Source: an uncultured Ruminococcus sp. (GTDB taxonomy: Bacteria; Bacillota; Clostridia; Oscillospirales; Ruminococcaceae). Taken from it: a DNA stretch of 22,285 nucleotides. Below, in pieces: positions 8,148 through 16,757 of the stretch (positions within the stretch are counted from its first letter, which is position 1; every line of letters starts with the position of its first letter). The notes below the pieces were generated by a model. That model worked only from the letters and a program-made list of their open reading frames with translations. It was not told the origin of the DNA and did no database searches. Where the stretch lies: the NCBI GenBank assembly GCA_902796865.1, contig CADBQZ010000019.1, positions 1 through 22,285 of the forward strand. The letters run 5' to 3'. A program made the position numbers and the translations under genes.

Positions 8148-8225
8148 TTATAAGCCAAACGTTATTGATAATTTTGACATTGATAACAGAAAAATAAAAA
8201 AAACTCAAAAAAATTATGAAAACTA

Positions 8226-8254
8226 TTGACATTTACTCGAAAATGTAGTATAAT
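8226..8254 (+). promoter_or_regulatory. Consensus promoter of the rubrerythrin gene
   Basis: TTGACA (8226-8231), a 17-base spacer and TATAAT (8249-8254) are a perfect sigma-A-type promoter. The AT-rich TATAATATATATAG stretch over the -10 could overlap a PerR/Fur-type operator, but no clean 7-1-7 palindrome is visible. Confidence 0.9.
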
Positions 8255-8312
8255 ATATATAGTTTAGAAAATAAGCAACTCAATTTATATCAATTCTCGG
8301 AGGAAAAAGCCA

Positions 8313-8855
8313 ATGAAGAAATTTGTTTGTTCCGTATGCGGTTATGTTCATGAGGGAGATAAGGCACCCGATGTCTGTCCTATCTGTAAGGCTCCCGCGT
8401 CAAAGTTCAATGAGATGTCTGCCGAATCTGAATGGGCAGATCAGCACGTTGTCGGTGTTGCTAAGGGCGTTGATGAGGAGATCGTTCAGGGTCTAAGGGA
8501 AAACTTTACAGGTGAATGCTCGGAAGTTGGAATGTATCTTGCAATGGCAAGAGTTGCATTTAGAGAGGGCTATCCTGAGGTTGGACAGTATTATGAAAAA
8601 GCAGCATACGAGGAAGCAGAACACGCTGCTAAATTTGCAGAATTGTTAGGAGAAGTCCTGACTGATTCGACTAAGAAAAACCTTCAGATGAGGGTGGATG
8701 CTGAAAGAGGCGCTTGTGAAGGCAAGAAAAAGCTTGCTGCAAAGGCTAAACAGCTTAATCTTGACGCTATTCATGATACGGTTCATGAAATGGCAAAGGA
8801 CGAGGCAAGACATGGCTGTGCTTTTGAAGGCCTCTTAAAAAGATACTTTAAGTGA
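8313..8855 (+). CDS. Reverse rubrerythrin (NADH peroxidase-type)
   Basis: A 180-residue protein with a rubredoxin-like iron site at the N terminus (Cys6, Cys9, Cys22, Cys25 in CSVCG and CPICK). A ferritin-like four-helix diiron domain (about 55-180) follows. Likely ligands are Glu68, Glu101 with His104 (EEAEH), and Glu164 with His167 (DEARHG). The rubredoxin-first order marks it as a 'reverse' rubrerythrin. In Clostridia this type reduces hydrogen peroxide with electrons from NADH via other redox proteins and protects strict anaerobes from oxygen. The gene stands alone between its own consensus promoter and a strong terminator, with an SD (CGGAGGAAAA) before the ATG. It is full length and nothing appears damaged. 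Confidence 0.93.
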   Translation: MKKFVCSVCGYVHEGDKAPDVCPICKAPASKFNEMSAESEWADQHVVGVAKGVDEEIVQGLRENFTGECSEVGMYLAMARVAFREGYPEVGQYYEKAAYEEAEHAAKFAELLGEVLTDSTKKNLQMRVDAERGACEGKKKLAAKAKQLNLDAIHDTVHEMAKDEARHGCAFEGLLKRYFK

Positions 8856-8870
8856 TCTTTTAAAACAGTC

Positions 8871-8975
8871 TTCATGCTTTGCATGAATTATGCTAAAGCT
8901 TAAAATTTTACTAATTCTTTTCTTTCTTCTTTTTTATGGCAAGGGCTGTCTGCGTAAGCGGACGGCCCTTGTTTT
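8871..8975 (+). terminator. Rubrerythrin 3' hairpin and strong intrinsic terminator
   Basis: A first small hairpin TTCATGC (8871-8877) / GCATGAA (8881-8887) lies just after the stop codon. The terminator proper is a 14-bp stem with a few wobbles, from CAAGGGC starting at 8940 to GCCCTTG ending at 8971. It has a GTAA loop and is followed by TTTTGTT. Confidence 0.85.
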
Positions 8976-9016
8976 GTTACATATAAAGCTATCTGGAGGA
9001 TTTTTTAAAACAGTAT

Positions 9017-9043
9017 AAAAAAGGACGAGCTTTAAGCTCGTCC
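9017..9043 (-). terminator. Intrinsic terminator of the minus-strand Cys-rich gene
   Basis: GGACGAGC (9023-9030) pairs perfectly with GCTCGTCC (9036-9043). Six A at 9017-9022 become the T run when read on the minus strand. It closes the minus-strand transcript 24 bp after the stop of the 96-residue gene. Confidence 0.88.
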
Positions 9044-9067
9044 GAATAATCAAAACTATAATAAGAC

Positions 9068-9358
9068 TTAGATAGTCTCTTCTGTGTCTGTATCATCAGC
9101 TGCATCAGCTGTTGCAGCTGCACTTGTAGCTGTGCAGTGGTCCGTCTCTATAGAGCCGTCAGCAGGCTTTTCAGCCGGCATTTCGTCAGCGTCTTCGTTG
9201 CATTCACAACAACAGCAATCGTCGCCGTCATACTCGAAATCGTTTTCTATATCTTCATCGTATTCGTTGTACTCTTCCTGCTTTTTCTTGTAGTAAAATA
9301 CACCTGCTGCTGCTGCTGCTGCACCTGCTAATAAGCCAATGATCAATCCTTTTTTCAT
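9068..9358 (-). CDS. Small membrane-anchored acidic protein with CCCCEC cluster
   Basis: A 96-residue protein starting at the ATG at 9358, which has a GAGGAAC ribosome-binding site. A GTG 21 bases upstream overlaps that site and is rejected. One N-terminal membrane helix (about 5-22) contains a run of six Ala, coded by a GCT/GCA-type triplet tract, flanked by Lys on both sides. This resembles YtxH-like anchored proteins. The tail is very acidic and carries Cys48-51 and Cys53 (CCCCEC), then an Ala/Thr/Asp-rich end with a single further Cys (Cys75). The five clustered Cys could bind a metal or be redox active; this is inference. It has its own strong promoter and terminator, so it is a separate transcription unit. 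No known function. Confidence 0.72.
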   Translation of the reverse strand: MKKGLIIGLLAGAAAAAAGVFYYKKKQEEYNEYDEDIENDFEYDGDDCCCCECNEDADEMPAEKPADGSIETDHCTATSAAATADAADDTDTEETI

Positions 9359-9375
9359 TAATGTTCCTCTTTTCT

Positions 9376-9405
9376 CCACAGAAAAATATTTTTTTAGGTC
9401 TGTGG
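9376..9405 (-). promoter_or_regulatory. Leader hairpin overlapping upstream edge of RBS region
   Basis: On the minus strand CCACAG and CTGTGG (9400-9405 and 9376-9381) pair, with A-rich and T-rich inner arms. The hairpin sits immediately 5' of the ribosome-binding site of the 96-residue gene, so it could influence translation or mRNA stability. Confidence 0.45.
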
Positions 9406-9447
9406 TCCTTGCTTCGGCAATTCATAATTACCGTTCATTACTTTATT

Positions 9448-9476
9448 ATTATACCATATATCCTTTTGAATTTCAA
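9448..9476 (-). promoter_or_regulatory. Promoter of the Cys-rich small protein gene
   Basis: Read on the minus strand: -35 TTGAAA (9476-9471), a 17-base spacer, -10 TATAAT (9453-9448). The start of transcription would be near 9441, giving an 80-base leader. Confidence 0.85.
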
Positions 9477-9503
9477 CACTTTTTTATAAATTTTTGGAAA
9501 TTT

Positions 9504-10223
9504 TCATATATTTTTCGTAATATACATCAAAATTGATAATGCGGTGAGCGGAGCAGTCTCGCATCTGAGGATTCTCTCGCCGAGCCATATCGGGATGATC
9601 CCGGCTTGTTTTGCAAGCTCTGCTTCACTTTCATCTATACCGCCTTCACTGCCTACGAAAAGAGCAATATTTCCACAGTCTTCGGCAGATATCTCTGAAA
9701 AGCGTTTTCCGCCTTCCTCGTATAGCATAAGAGACAAGTCGTATTCTTTCATACGTTCAACAGCTTGTTTGAAATTGATAATATCGCCGACCTGAGGTAT
9801 TATTCCTCTGCCTGACTGCTTTGCGGCAGCAGCAGCTATTTTGGACAGACGTTCGTGTTTCTTTGAAAAATCCTTTTTATCCGGGCGTGAGACACATCTC
9901 ATGGTTATGACCGGTACTATCTCGGTGACTCCTAGTTCTATGGATTTTTGTATTATGTGTTCGAGCTTGTCCTGTTTCGGGACAGCCTGAAAGAGAGTTA
10001 TTTTAACGGACGGTTCTGCGGAGCATAATTTTTCGCTTAGTATCGAAAGCTCAACTTTATCAGGTGTTATATTTTTTATCTCGCATAAATAATCTCGTCC
10101 GCATGAGCATACGGTTATATTTTCGCCGGGTCTCATTCTGAGTGACTTACCGATGTGTTTTGCGTCTTCACCGGTTATTTCCGGCTTGTCAGTGTTTATA
10201 TTCTCAAGAAAAAATCGTGGCAT
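9504..10223 (-). CDS. rsmE: 16S rRNA (uracil(1498)-N3)-methyltransferase
   Basis: A 239-residue SPOUT-class methyltransferase of normal length. The N-terminal PUA-like domain (about 1-70) starts MPRFF. The conserved QAVPKQDKLEHIIQKSIELGV stretch lies around 79-99. The SAM-binding knot has GSEGG (191-195) and LGERILRCETA (214-224), both diagnostic of RsmE. It methylates N3 of U1498 in 16S rRNA of the small subunit. An SD (GGAGGG) lies before the ATG. Upstream on the same strand a terminator follows the U32-like gene, so rsmE is at least partly uncoupled from that operon. No obvious promoter is visible in the roughly 50 bases between them, so read-through may supply some expression. Confidence 0.95.
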   Translation of the reverse strand: MPRFFLENINTDKPEITGEDAKHIGKSLRMRPGENITVCSCGRDYLCEIKNITPDKVELSILSEKLCSAEPSVKITLFQAVPKQDKLEHIIQKSIELGVTEIVPVITMRCVSRPDKKDFSKKHERLSKIAAAAAKQSGRGIIPQVGDIINFKQAVERMKEYDLSLMLYEEGGKRFSEISAEDCGNIALFVGSEGGIDESEAELAKQAGIIPIWLGERILRCETAPLTALSILMYITKNI

Positions 10224-10273
10224 ATTATCCCTCCGAAATATTTTTTAATAATTCTGGCTCAAGCTTTCAGCAT

Positions 10274-10298
10274 AAAAAAGAGGCAGGCATTGCCCGCC
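10274..10298 (-). terminator. Intrinsic terminator after the U32-like gene
   Basis: On the minus strand GGCGGGC (10298-10292) pairs with GCCTGCC (10288-10282), one G-T wobble and a 3-base loop. A T run (six A at 10274-10279 on the plus strand) follows after TC. It lies only a few bases beyond the stop codon of the U32-like gene. Confidence 0.82.
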
Positions 10299-10301
10299 AC
10301 T

Positions 10302-11261
10302 TTACATACCTCCCGGCAGTGATGTGCTTATTATTTCATTTCTGAAAAGCTGATCGTAGAATACGAGCCTTGCCTTGTCCTGATATTCAGGTTTTACCAT
10401 GTAGTAAATGTAGTATTCGGCAAGATTGAAGACGCTTGCCGTTCTGCCTTCTATCTTGAACTGTTCAAATCCCATAGGTACATACTTTTCAAGTATATCT
10501 TTTGGTGTGATATGCGTTGAATGCTTTCTGACATCGACGGCATCATAGACCATATAAGGACATTTGTCGCTGTTTTCGTCGGTCACTTTATAGCGCTTTT
10601 TATCAAAAGGCACTCTGGAACGGCTTGCAACATACTGACAGATAGCCCTCTGGACATTGCCGATGTCGTTATAATGCTGTTTTCTGTTCGGACAGTTCGG
10701 CTGACAGCAGGCGTTTACGAGTATCTCACAGATACTTTTATTTTTGATCTTTTCAAGCTGGTCAAATTTATTGTTGAAATCATAGTCGAGAACGACTATG
10801 TCATAATTATTTTCAAGTTCGGTATTGAGCGTATCCATATCAGTTATACGCTTGCAGGTGGAACTTGTTATTTTATACTTAGGGTATTTTTCTCTTATGT
10901 ACTGTTCAAGTATCGGCGAAACGACTATGACACCGTTTATGCCGTTTTCGGCTATTCGGAGTATGTAATTGCAGAAGTCGTCTTTAAGTTCCTCTTCTTT
11001 GAGAGTAGGATTTGTAAATGTGAATCGCAGGGGTATACCAAGCTTATCAAATTCGTTTACTATAGCCTTTGCGCTTTTTTTATCGCACACTCCTGACATT
11101 AATCTTCCGCCGTTCCATAGCGACTGGGGGAAAGTGCCGTAGAATGATGCTATTTCAAGTCCATCGTGAAAATACTCGGGACAGTTTTTCAACATTGCAA
11201 TAAATACACGGTTGAAATTATAGTGTACTGCAAAGTCGGGGAGATGAAATTTTATACTCAT
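10302..11261 (-). CDS. Peptidase U32-like protein (probable Fe-S TIM-barrel), function unknown
   Basis: A 319-residue cytoplasmic protein without signal or membrane segments. Two stretches resemble the U32 collagenase-like family: LRFTFTNPTLKEEELKDDF in the N-terminal third, and QFKIEGRTASVFNLAEYYIYYMV near the C terminus (the family has a KIEGR motif). A Cys cluster NACCQPNCPNR lies at about 185-195, with further Cys in AICQY and DKCPY. U32-related proteins such as UbiU/UbiV use four Cys for a 4Fe-4S cluster, so an iron-sulfur site is plausible. That assignment is inference; the overall sequence is divergent. The start at 11261 has an AAAGGAGT ribosome-binding site. It lies 18 bp after the HtrA stop, so it is the last gene of the regulator-HtrA operon. 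Confidence 0.72.
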   Translation of the reverse strand: MSIKFHLPDFAVHYNFNRVFIAMLKNCPEYFHDGLEIASFYGTFPQSLWNGGRLMSGVCDKKSAKAIVNEFDKLGIPLRFTFTNPTLKEEELKDDFCNYILRIAENGINGVIVVSPILEQYIREKYPKYKITSSTCKRITDMDTLNTELENNYDIVVLDYDFNNKFDQLEKIKNKSICEILVNACCQPNCPNRKQHYNDIGNVQRAICQYVASRSRVPFDKKRYKVTDENSDKCPYMVYDAVDVRKHSTHITPKDILEKYVPMGFEQFKIEGRTASVFNLAEYYIYYMVKPEYQDKARLVFYDQLFRNEIISTSLPGGM

Positions 11262-11279
11262 AGGATAATTTACTCCTTT

Positions 11280-12695
11280 TTATTTATTGTCGTTGCCGGT
11301 CGTTTCCTTATTGGCATCTGCTGCTGTTTCATTAGTATCGTCCTGCTGTATGAAGCTTCCGGTATCCTCCATAAGCTTGAATGAGATCTTGAAATGCTCA
11401 GTCTTCTGGTCTTTTGTGACTCTTATACATTCAGCTGATACAGTGTCGCCTGCTTTTTTGCCTTCAAGGACTTTTGAAATATCCTCATATCCGGTAAGGG
11501 CTTTTCCGTCTAAGGAAACTATGAAATCGCCCTCTTTAAGCTCGGTATTCGCAATATCGCATTTAGAGTCGATAGTTTCTATCCAGATAGCGTTCTTTAC
11601 TTCATCGGGCATTTCAAAGCCCATATCTTCTTTGAATTTAAGCTCAGAAAAACCGCCGTATGGTGTAAAGAAAGTAATGCCTATCTTTACTCTTCCGCTT
11701 ACATAGCCTTTAGCGATAAGTTCCTCGATTATCGGCTTTGCGTCGTTTATGCTTATTGCGAAGCCAAGACCCTCCGATGCTGCCGATGCGTATTTTGAAG
11801 AGGTTATGCCTATTACCTGTCCGTACATATTTACAAGCGCACCGCCGGAATTTCCGGGGCTTATCGCTGCATCTGTCTGTATGCAGTTCATCTGAAAACC
11901 TGTTAATGACGATTTTATCATTCGGTCAAGACCGGATACTACGCCGCTTGTTATAGAGCCGTTAAGTCCTGCCGGATTGCCGACAGCCGCAACAGCTTCT
12001 CCCTGAACTATCTCATCGGAATTGCCAAGTTCGGCGGCATTAAGTCCCTGAGCGTTTATTTTGATCACTGCAAGGTCGGTTTTTTTATCCTGACCTATAA
12101 CTTGTGCGGGGTATTCTTTTTTGTCGAAGGTAGAAACTACAAATTTGCTCATATCTTCAAGCAGGTGAGCGTTTGTGATTATATATCCGTCAGAGGTTAT
12201 GATTATTCCCGAACCGCCGCTTTTAGGCGTTTCGGTGTCATCACTGCTGAATGAGAAAATTTCGACCACAGCCGGTTTCATGAGCTGTGCGATACCTTCG
12301 GTAGTGTATTTCCCGTTTTCGTCAGGAGATATTGTCTCTTCGTGAGGCTTTGAATATGTTTTTAGGGTGATATCATCGCTGTATATCCTGCCTGAGTCAG
12401 CAGAGTCTTTTATATCTATAATTATGCTGTAAACACTGAATACGCATATGATAATAAGTATTGCGGCTGTGAATATCACCAATAGTATTTTTGAAACGTT
12501 TCCATTTCGGTGCTCACGGTGTGTCTTAGGCTTTTCGCCCGCATTTTCAAGCAGTTCATTTTCTATTTCCGAAAATTTTTCGGAAATATCATCAGGAATG
12601 CTGCTGTCGATGACTTCTGTTTCAGAACTGCTGTTTAAACTGTCATCGTCAGGGATATTATTAAAGTTTTCGCTGTTTTCGTTATTAATGTCCAT
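11280..12695 (-). CDS. HtrA/DegP-like membrane-anchored serine protease with PDZ domain
   Basis: A 471-residue S1C protease of the Gram-positive HtrA type. It has an acidic cytoplasmic N-terminal tail (1-60), one membrane anchor (about 69-92) and an extracytoplasmic trypsin-like domain. The catalytic triad is His177 in TNAH, Asp207 in KTDLAV and Ser283 in GNSGGAL. A PDZ domain (about 330-440) and an Asn/Thr-rich tail follow. All three catalytic residues are present, so it should be active in envelope protein quality control. Start choice: the ATG at 12695 overlaps the end of the response-regulator gene by 11 bp. An in-frame TTG at 12710 is possible but less likely. It is cotranscribed with the regulator and the U32-like gene. 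No symbol is given because htrA, degP and htrB paralogues cannot be told apart here. Confidence 0.93.
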   Translation of the reverse strand: MDINNENSENFNNIPDDDSLNSSSETEVIDSSIPDDISEKFSEIENELLENAGEKPKTHREHRNGNVSKILLVIFTAAILIIICVFSVYSIIIDIKDSADSGRIYSDDITLKTYSKPHEETISPDENGKYTTEGIAQLMKPAVVEIFSFSSDDTETPKSGGSGIIITSDGYIITNAHLLEDMSKFVVSTFDKKEYPAQVIGQDKKTDLAVIKINAQGLNAAELGNSDEIVQGEAVAAVGNPAGLNGSITSGVVSGLDRMIKSSLTGFQMNCIQTDAAISPGNSGGALVNMYGQVIGITSSKYASAASEGLGFAISINDAKPIIEELIAKGYVSGRVKIGITFFTPYGGFSELKFKEDMGFEMPDEVKNAIWIETIDSKCDIANTELKEGDFIVSLDGKALTGYEDISKVLEGKKAGDTVSAECIRVTKDQKTEHFKISFKLMEDTGSFIQQDDTNETAADANKETTGNDNK

Positions 12696-13392
12696 TTTGC
12701 TCACTTTCAAATTTATAGCCTATGCCCCATACGGTCTTTAAATGCCATTTGCCTGAGGCTTTGTTTATTTTTGATCTTACACGTTTTATATGGACATCTA
12801 TAGTCCTTGAATCGCCGTAATACTCAAATCCCCATATCTCGTCAAGAAGCTGGTTTCTTGTGAATACCATATTAGGGTTTGATGCAAGATAGTATAAAAG
12901 CTCCAGCTCCTTCGGCGGAGCACTGACCGGTTTGCCCTTTACGATAAGCTCATATTTTGAAAGGTCGATATGAAGTCCGTCATAATCAAGCGCTTTTGAG
13001 TCATCAGCATGACCGGAAGCATTTATGCGTTTCATAAGAGCTTTTACTCTTGCAAGGACCTCTCTCATATCGAAGGGCTTTACTATGTAGTCATCAGCGC
13101 CAAGCTCGAATCCCAGGAGTTTGTTGAATATCTCAGACTTTGCAGTTACGAAAATTATAGGCAAGTCTGATTTTTTTCTTATCTCACGGCATACCTGCCA
13201 GCCGTCTATATCCGGGAGCATAACATCGAGCAGCACAAGGTCAGGAGCACGGTCTGATAATATCGCAAGCGCTTCATTGCCGGTATTTGCGAGCATTATC
13301 CCGTATCCTTCTTTTTTCAATGCTATACTTAGCATATCACATATATTTTTGTCGTCGTCAACAATAAGTATTTTTTTCAATGTCTTCACCAT
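12685..13392 (-). CDS. OmpR/PhoB-family response regulator
   Basis: A 235-residue two-domain regulator. The receiver domain (about 7-118) has the acidic pair Asp12/Asp13, phosphoacceptor Asp56 (LLDVMLP), Thr83 and Lys105 (VKPFD). The winged-helix DNA-binding domain (about 132-230) has the usual PPKELELLYYLASNPN and the DVHIKRVRSKI recognition helix. No histidine kinase gene lies next to it in the window: the next gene in the operon is the HtrA protease. It is thus an orphan regulator or one with a remote kinase. The start is uncertain. The ATG at 13392 has no clear SD, and a GTG or TTG slightly downstream is possible because the family usually starts close to the KKILIVDDD motif. It has its own promoter, divergent from groESL. 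Confidence 0.93.
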   Translation of the reverse strand: MVKTLKKILIVDDDKNICDMLSIALKKEGYGIMLANTGNEALAILSDRAPDLVLLDVMLPDIDGWQVCREIRKKSDLPIIFVTAKSEIFNKLLGFELGADDYIVKPFDMREVLARVKALMKRINASGHADDSKALDYDGLHIDLSKYELIVKGKPVSAPPKELELLYYLASNPNMVFTRNQLLDEIWGFEYYGDSRTIDVHIKRVRSKINKASGKWHLKTVWGIGYKFESEQNGH

Positions 13393-13430
13393 CTATATTC
13401 AAAATATACAGACGATAATGTCTTAATAAT

Positions 13431-13459
13431 ATAGTAACAAATTTCAGCGTAAAAGTCAA
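13431..13459 (-). promoter_or_regulatory. Promoter of the response regulator-HtrA-U32 operon
   Basis: On the minus strand: -35 TTGACT (13459-13454), a 17-base spacer, -10 TACTAT (13436-13431). The predicted start near 13424 leaves a short leader of about 30 bases. That leader contains a TATATT/AATATA inverted repeat directly before the ATG and no clear ribosome-binding site. Confidence 0.78.
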
Positions 13460-13488
13460 TAAAAATTCTTATCTATGTAAAAATTACT

Positions 13489-13535
13489 TGTATGTGCTAT
13501 GAAAAACTATATGTTTCATGAAAATATGTATGTGC
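13489..13535. repeat. 9-bp direct repeats flanking an inverted repeat
   Basis: TGTATGTGC occurs at 13489-13497 and again at 13527-13535. Between them lies the inverted repeat ATGAAA (13499-13504) / TTTCAT (13514-13519). It sits in the 326-bp gap between the divergent regulator and groESL promoters, outside both, and could be a regulator-binding site. Nothing else recognisable is in this gap besides the two promoters and CIRCE. Confidence 0.35.
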
Positions 13536-13627
13536 GGCTCTCTTGTGCAAATGTACTATTTGTGGGTGCTTTATAAATCACTGTATTGTTTAAATATACA
13601 AAAATAACTTGGTATGCCAAAATACAC

Positions 13628-13655
13628 TTGATTTTTTTGAAAAAATCGCTAAAAT
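13628..13655 (+). promoter_or_regulatory. groESL promoter
   Basis: TTGATT (13628-13633), a 16-base spacer and TAAAAT (13650-13655) form a vegetative promoter. The start point near 13662 falls at the CIRCE operator, the usual arrangement for HrcA repression. Confidence 0.8.
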
Positions 13656-13660
13656 AGTAA

Positions 13661-14003
<343 letters not shown>

Positions 14004-14086
14004 GCCGGGCACACACAAAACAGCAGCTTTGAGCTGTGTTCAATTTGTGAATTTTACGCTTTGCATAAATCAAAAATCAATCATAA

Positions 14087-15730
<1,644 letters not shown>

Positions 15731-15756
15731 TAGACCCGTTATATAAAGAATATTTG

Positions 15757-15784
15757 AAAAAGTGTGCCGCAGGGCACACTTTTT
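15757..15784. terminator. Bidirectional terminator between groEL and gerC
   Basis: AAAAAGTGTGCC (15757-15768) pairs perfectly with GGCACACTTTTT (15773-15784) around a GCAG loop. The A and T runs on both sides make it work on either strand, ending convergent groESL and gerABC transcripts. Confidence 0.92.
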
Positions 15785-15791
15785 TATTATA

Positions 15792-16757
15792 TTACTCCGC
15801 AGTTTTTATGCTGTAATAAAAATCAAGCAGCGGTATTATTTCTTCCCAGTCTTTTCCTTTGCAGAGCCTTTTGGCATCAATACTTTTTTGTATGCCGAAA
15901 AGGTCTGCGTGAAGTCCGCTCACCGTTTTAGCAATGGCTCTCGAACAAAGCGATGAGACTCTTTTTGCTATGAATTTTTTCATTTTTTCGGGCGGTATGT
16001 CGTTTTTTTCAGCACTGCCGTTTATTTTTATCTCCGCTGTAATGCTTATCCTGCCGTTTTGCTCTTTGGCTGTGAGCTTTGCTGATGACGCTCTTACATA
16101 AAAATCCTCAACAGTGTCTTCACATTCTACCGGTATATATATTTCTCTTACATTTCCGCAAAGCCAGCATAGCCCCCGTGCTTCTTCCTCGGAAAGTATA
16201 CCTTCGATGCTGTCAGGGGATACTACAGCCATAGAAATCTCTCCGGAGCTTATAACAGGAACCAGTGCCCTACGGTCATTTTCCAAAAGATCATTTAATA
16301 CGCCGCTTATATTTTTAGGTATGATATATCCGCTGCGTCCGCCGCTGTCGATAAGCTCGGAAAGTCCGGAATCATTTTCTTTTATAAATCCGCAGGCATC
16401 TTCCGGAACGCAGAGAAGATGACACGACGGGGAGATGCGATTGTTGTGTATAAGCGTTATAAGTGTTTGTTCCAGCTGTTTGGGGCTTGAAACGAATATT
16501 TCAAGGTGTCCGGGAAAAAGCTGTTTTTCCTGCATGGCTTCACAGTTTTCAAATGCTGATAGGAGCGTTTCACCTGATGACGAGCATACTTCATCGCTGT
16601 TGAAGAGTCTCATAGAGATGGAACATTCTTCTGAAAAGTCTGCTGCTATCTCTTTTATAAAAGCCTCACTGCGAAGCTCCCTCGCCTGTGTGCAGCCGGT
16701 CAGGACTGCCGGTATCAGAAGAATTATTGCTGCTGTTATTATTTTTTTGTATGGCAT
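15792..16757 (-). CDS. GerAC-like spore germination lipoprotein
   Basis: A 321-residue Ger(x)C family protein. It has a lipoprotein signal peptide with lipobox VLTGC (lipid-modified Cys near 22), then an N-terminal domain with the typical RELRSEAFIKEIAADF beginning. The C-terminal GerAC domain (about 205-321) includes the LTAKEQNGRISITAEIKINGSA strand region. It is somewhat shorter than the 370-400 residues common in Bacillus. Family knowledge: it is the lipoprotein subunit of a GerA-type germinant receptor in the spore inner membrane. The start at 16757 has an AAGGAG ribosome-binding site. The gene overlaps gerB by 92 bp, which is unusual. It is the third gene of the ger operon. Confidence 0.87.
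   Translation of the reverse strand: MPYKKIITAAIILLIPAVLTGCTQARELRSEAFIKEIAADFSEECSISMRLFNSDEVCSSSGETLLSAFENCEAMQEKQLFPGHLEIFVSSPKQLEQTLITLIHNNRISPSCHLLCVPEDACGFIKENDSGLSELIDSGGRSGYIIPKNISGVLNDLLENDRRALVPVISSGEISMAVVSPDSIEGILSEEEARGLCWLCGNVREIYIPVECEDTVEDFYVRASSAKLTAKEQNGRISITAEIKINGSAEKNDIPPEKMKKFIAKRVSSLCSRAIAKTVSGLHADLFGIQKSIDAKRLCKGKDWEEIIPLLDFYYSIKTAE

Noticed and set aside
9299..9331. GCT/GCA triplet tract as a microsatellite or regulatory repeat
   Set aside because: It is explained by the poly-Ala membrane helix of the 96-residue protein in frame; only copy-number variation would make it more.
12696..12710. TTG at 12710 as the HtrA start
   Set aside because: It is a rare start codon with no clear ribosome-binding site; the ATG at 12695 is 15 bases downstream and fits coupling with the regulator stop.
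14012..14045. Hairpin between groES and groEL as a terminator or attenuator
   Set aside because: The stem is only about five pairs (CAGCT/AGCTG) and no T run follows. groESL is normally one transcript.
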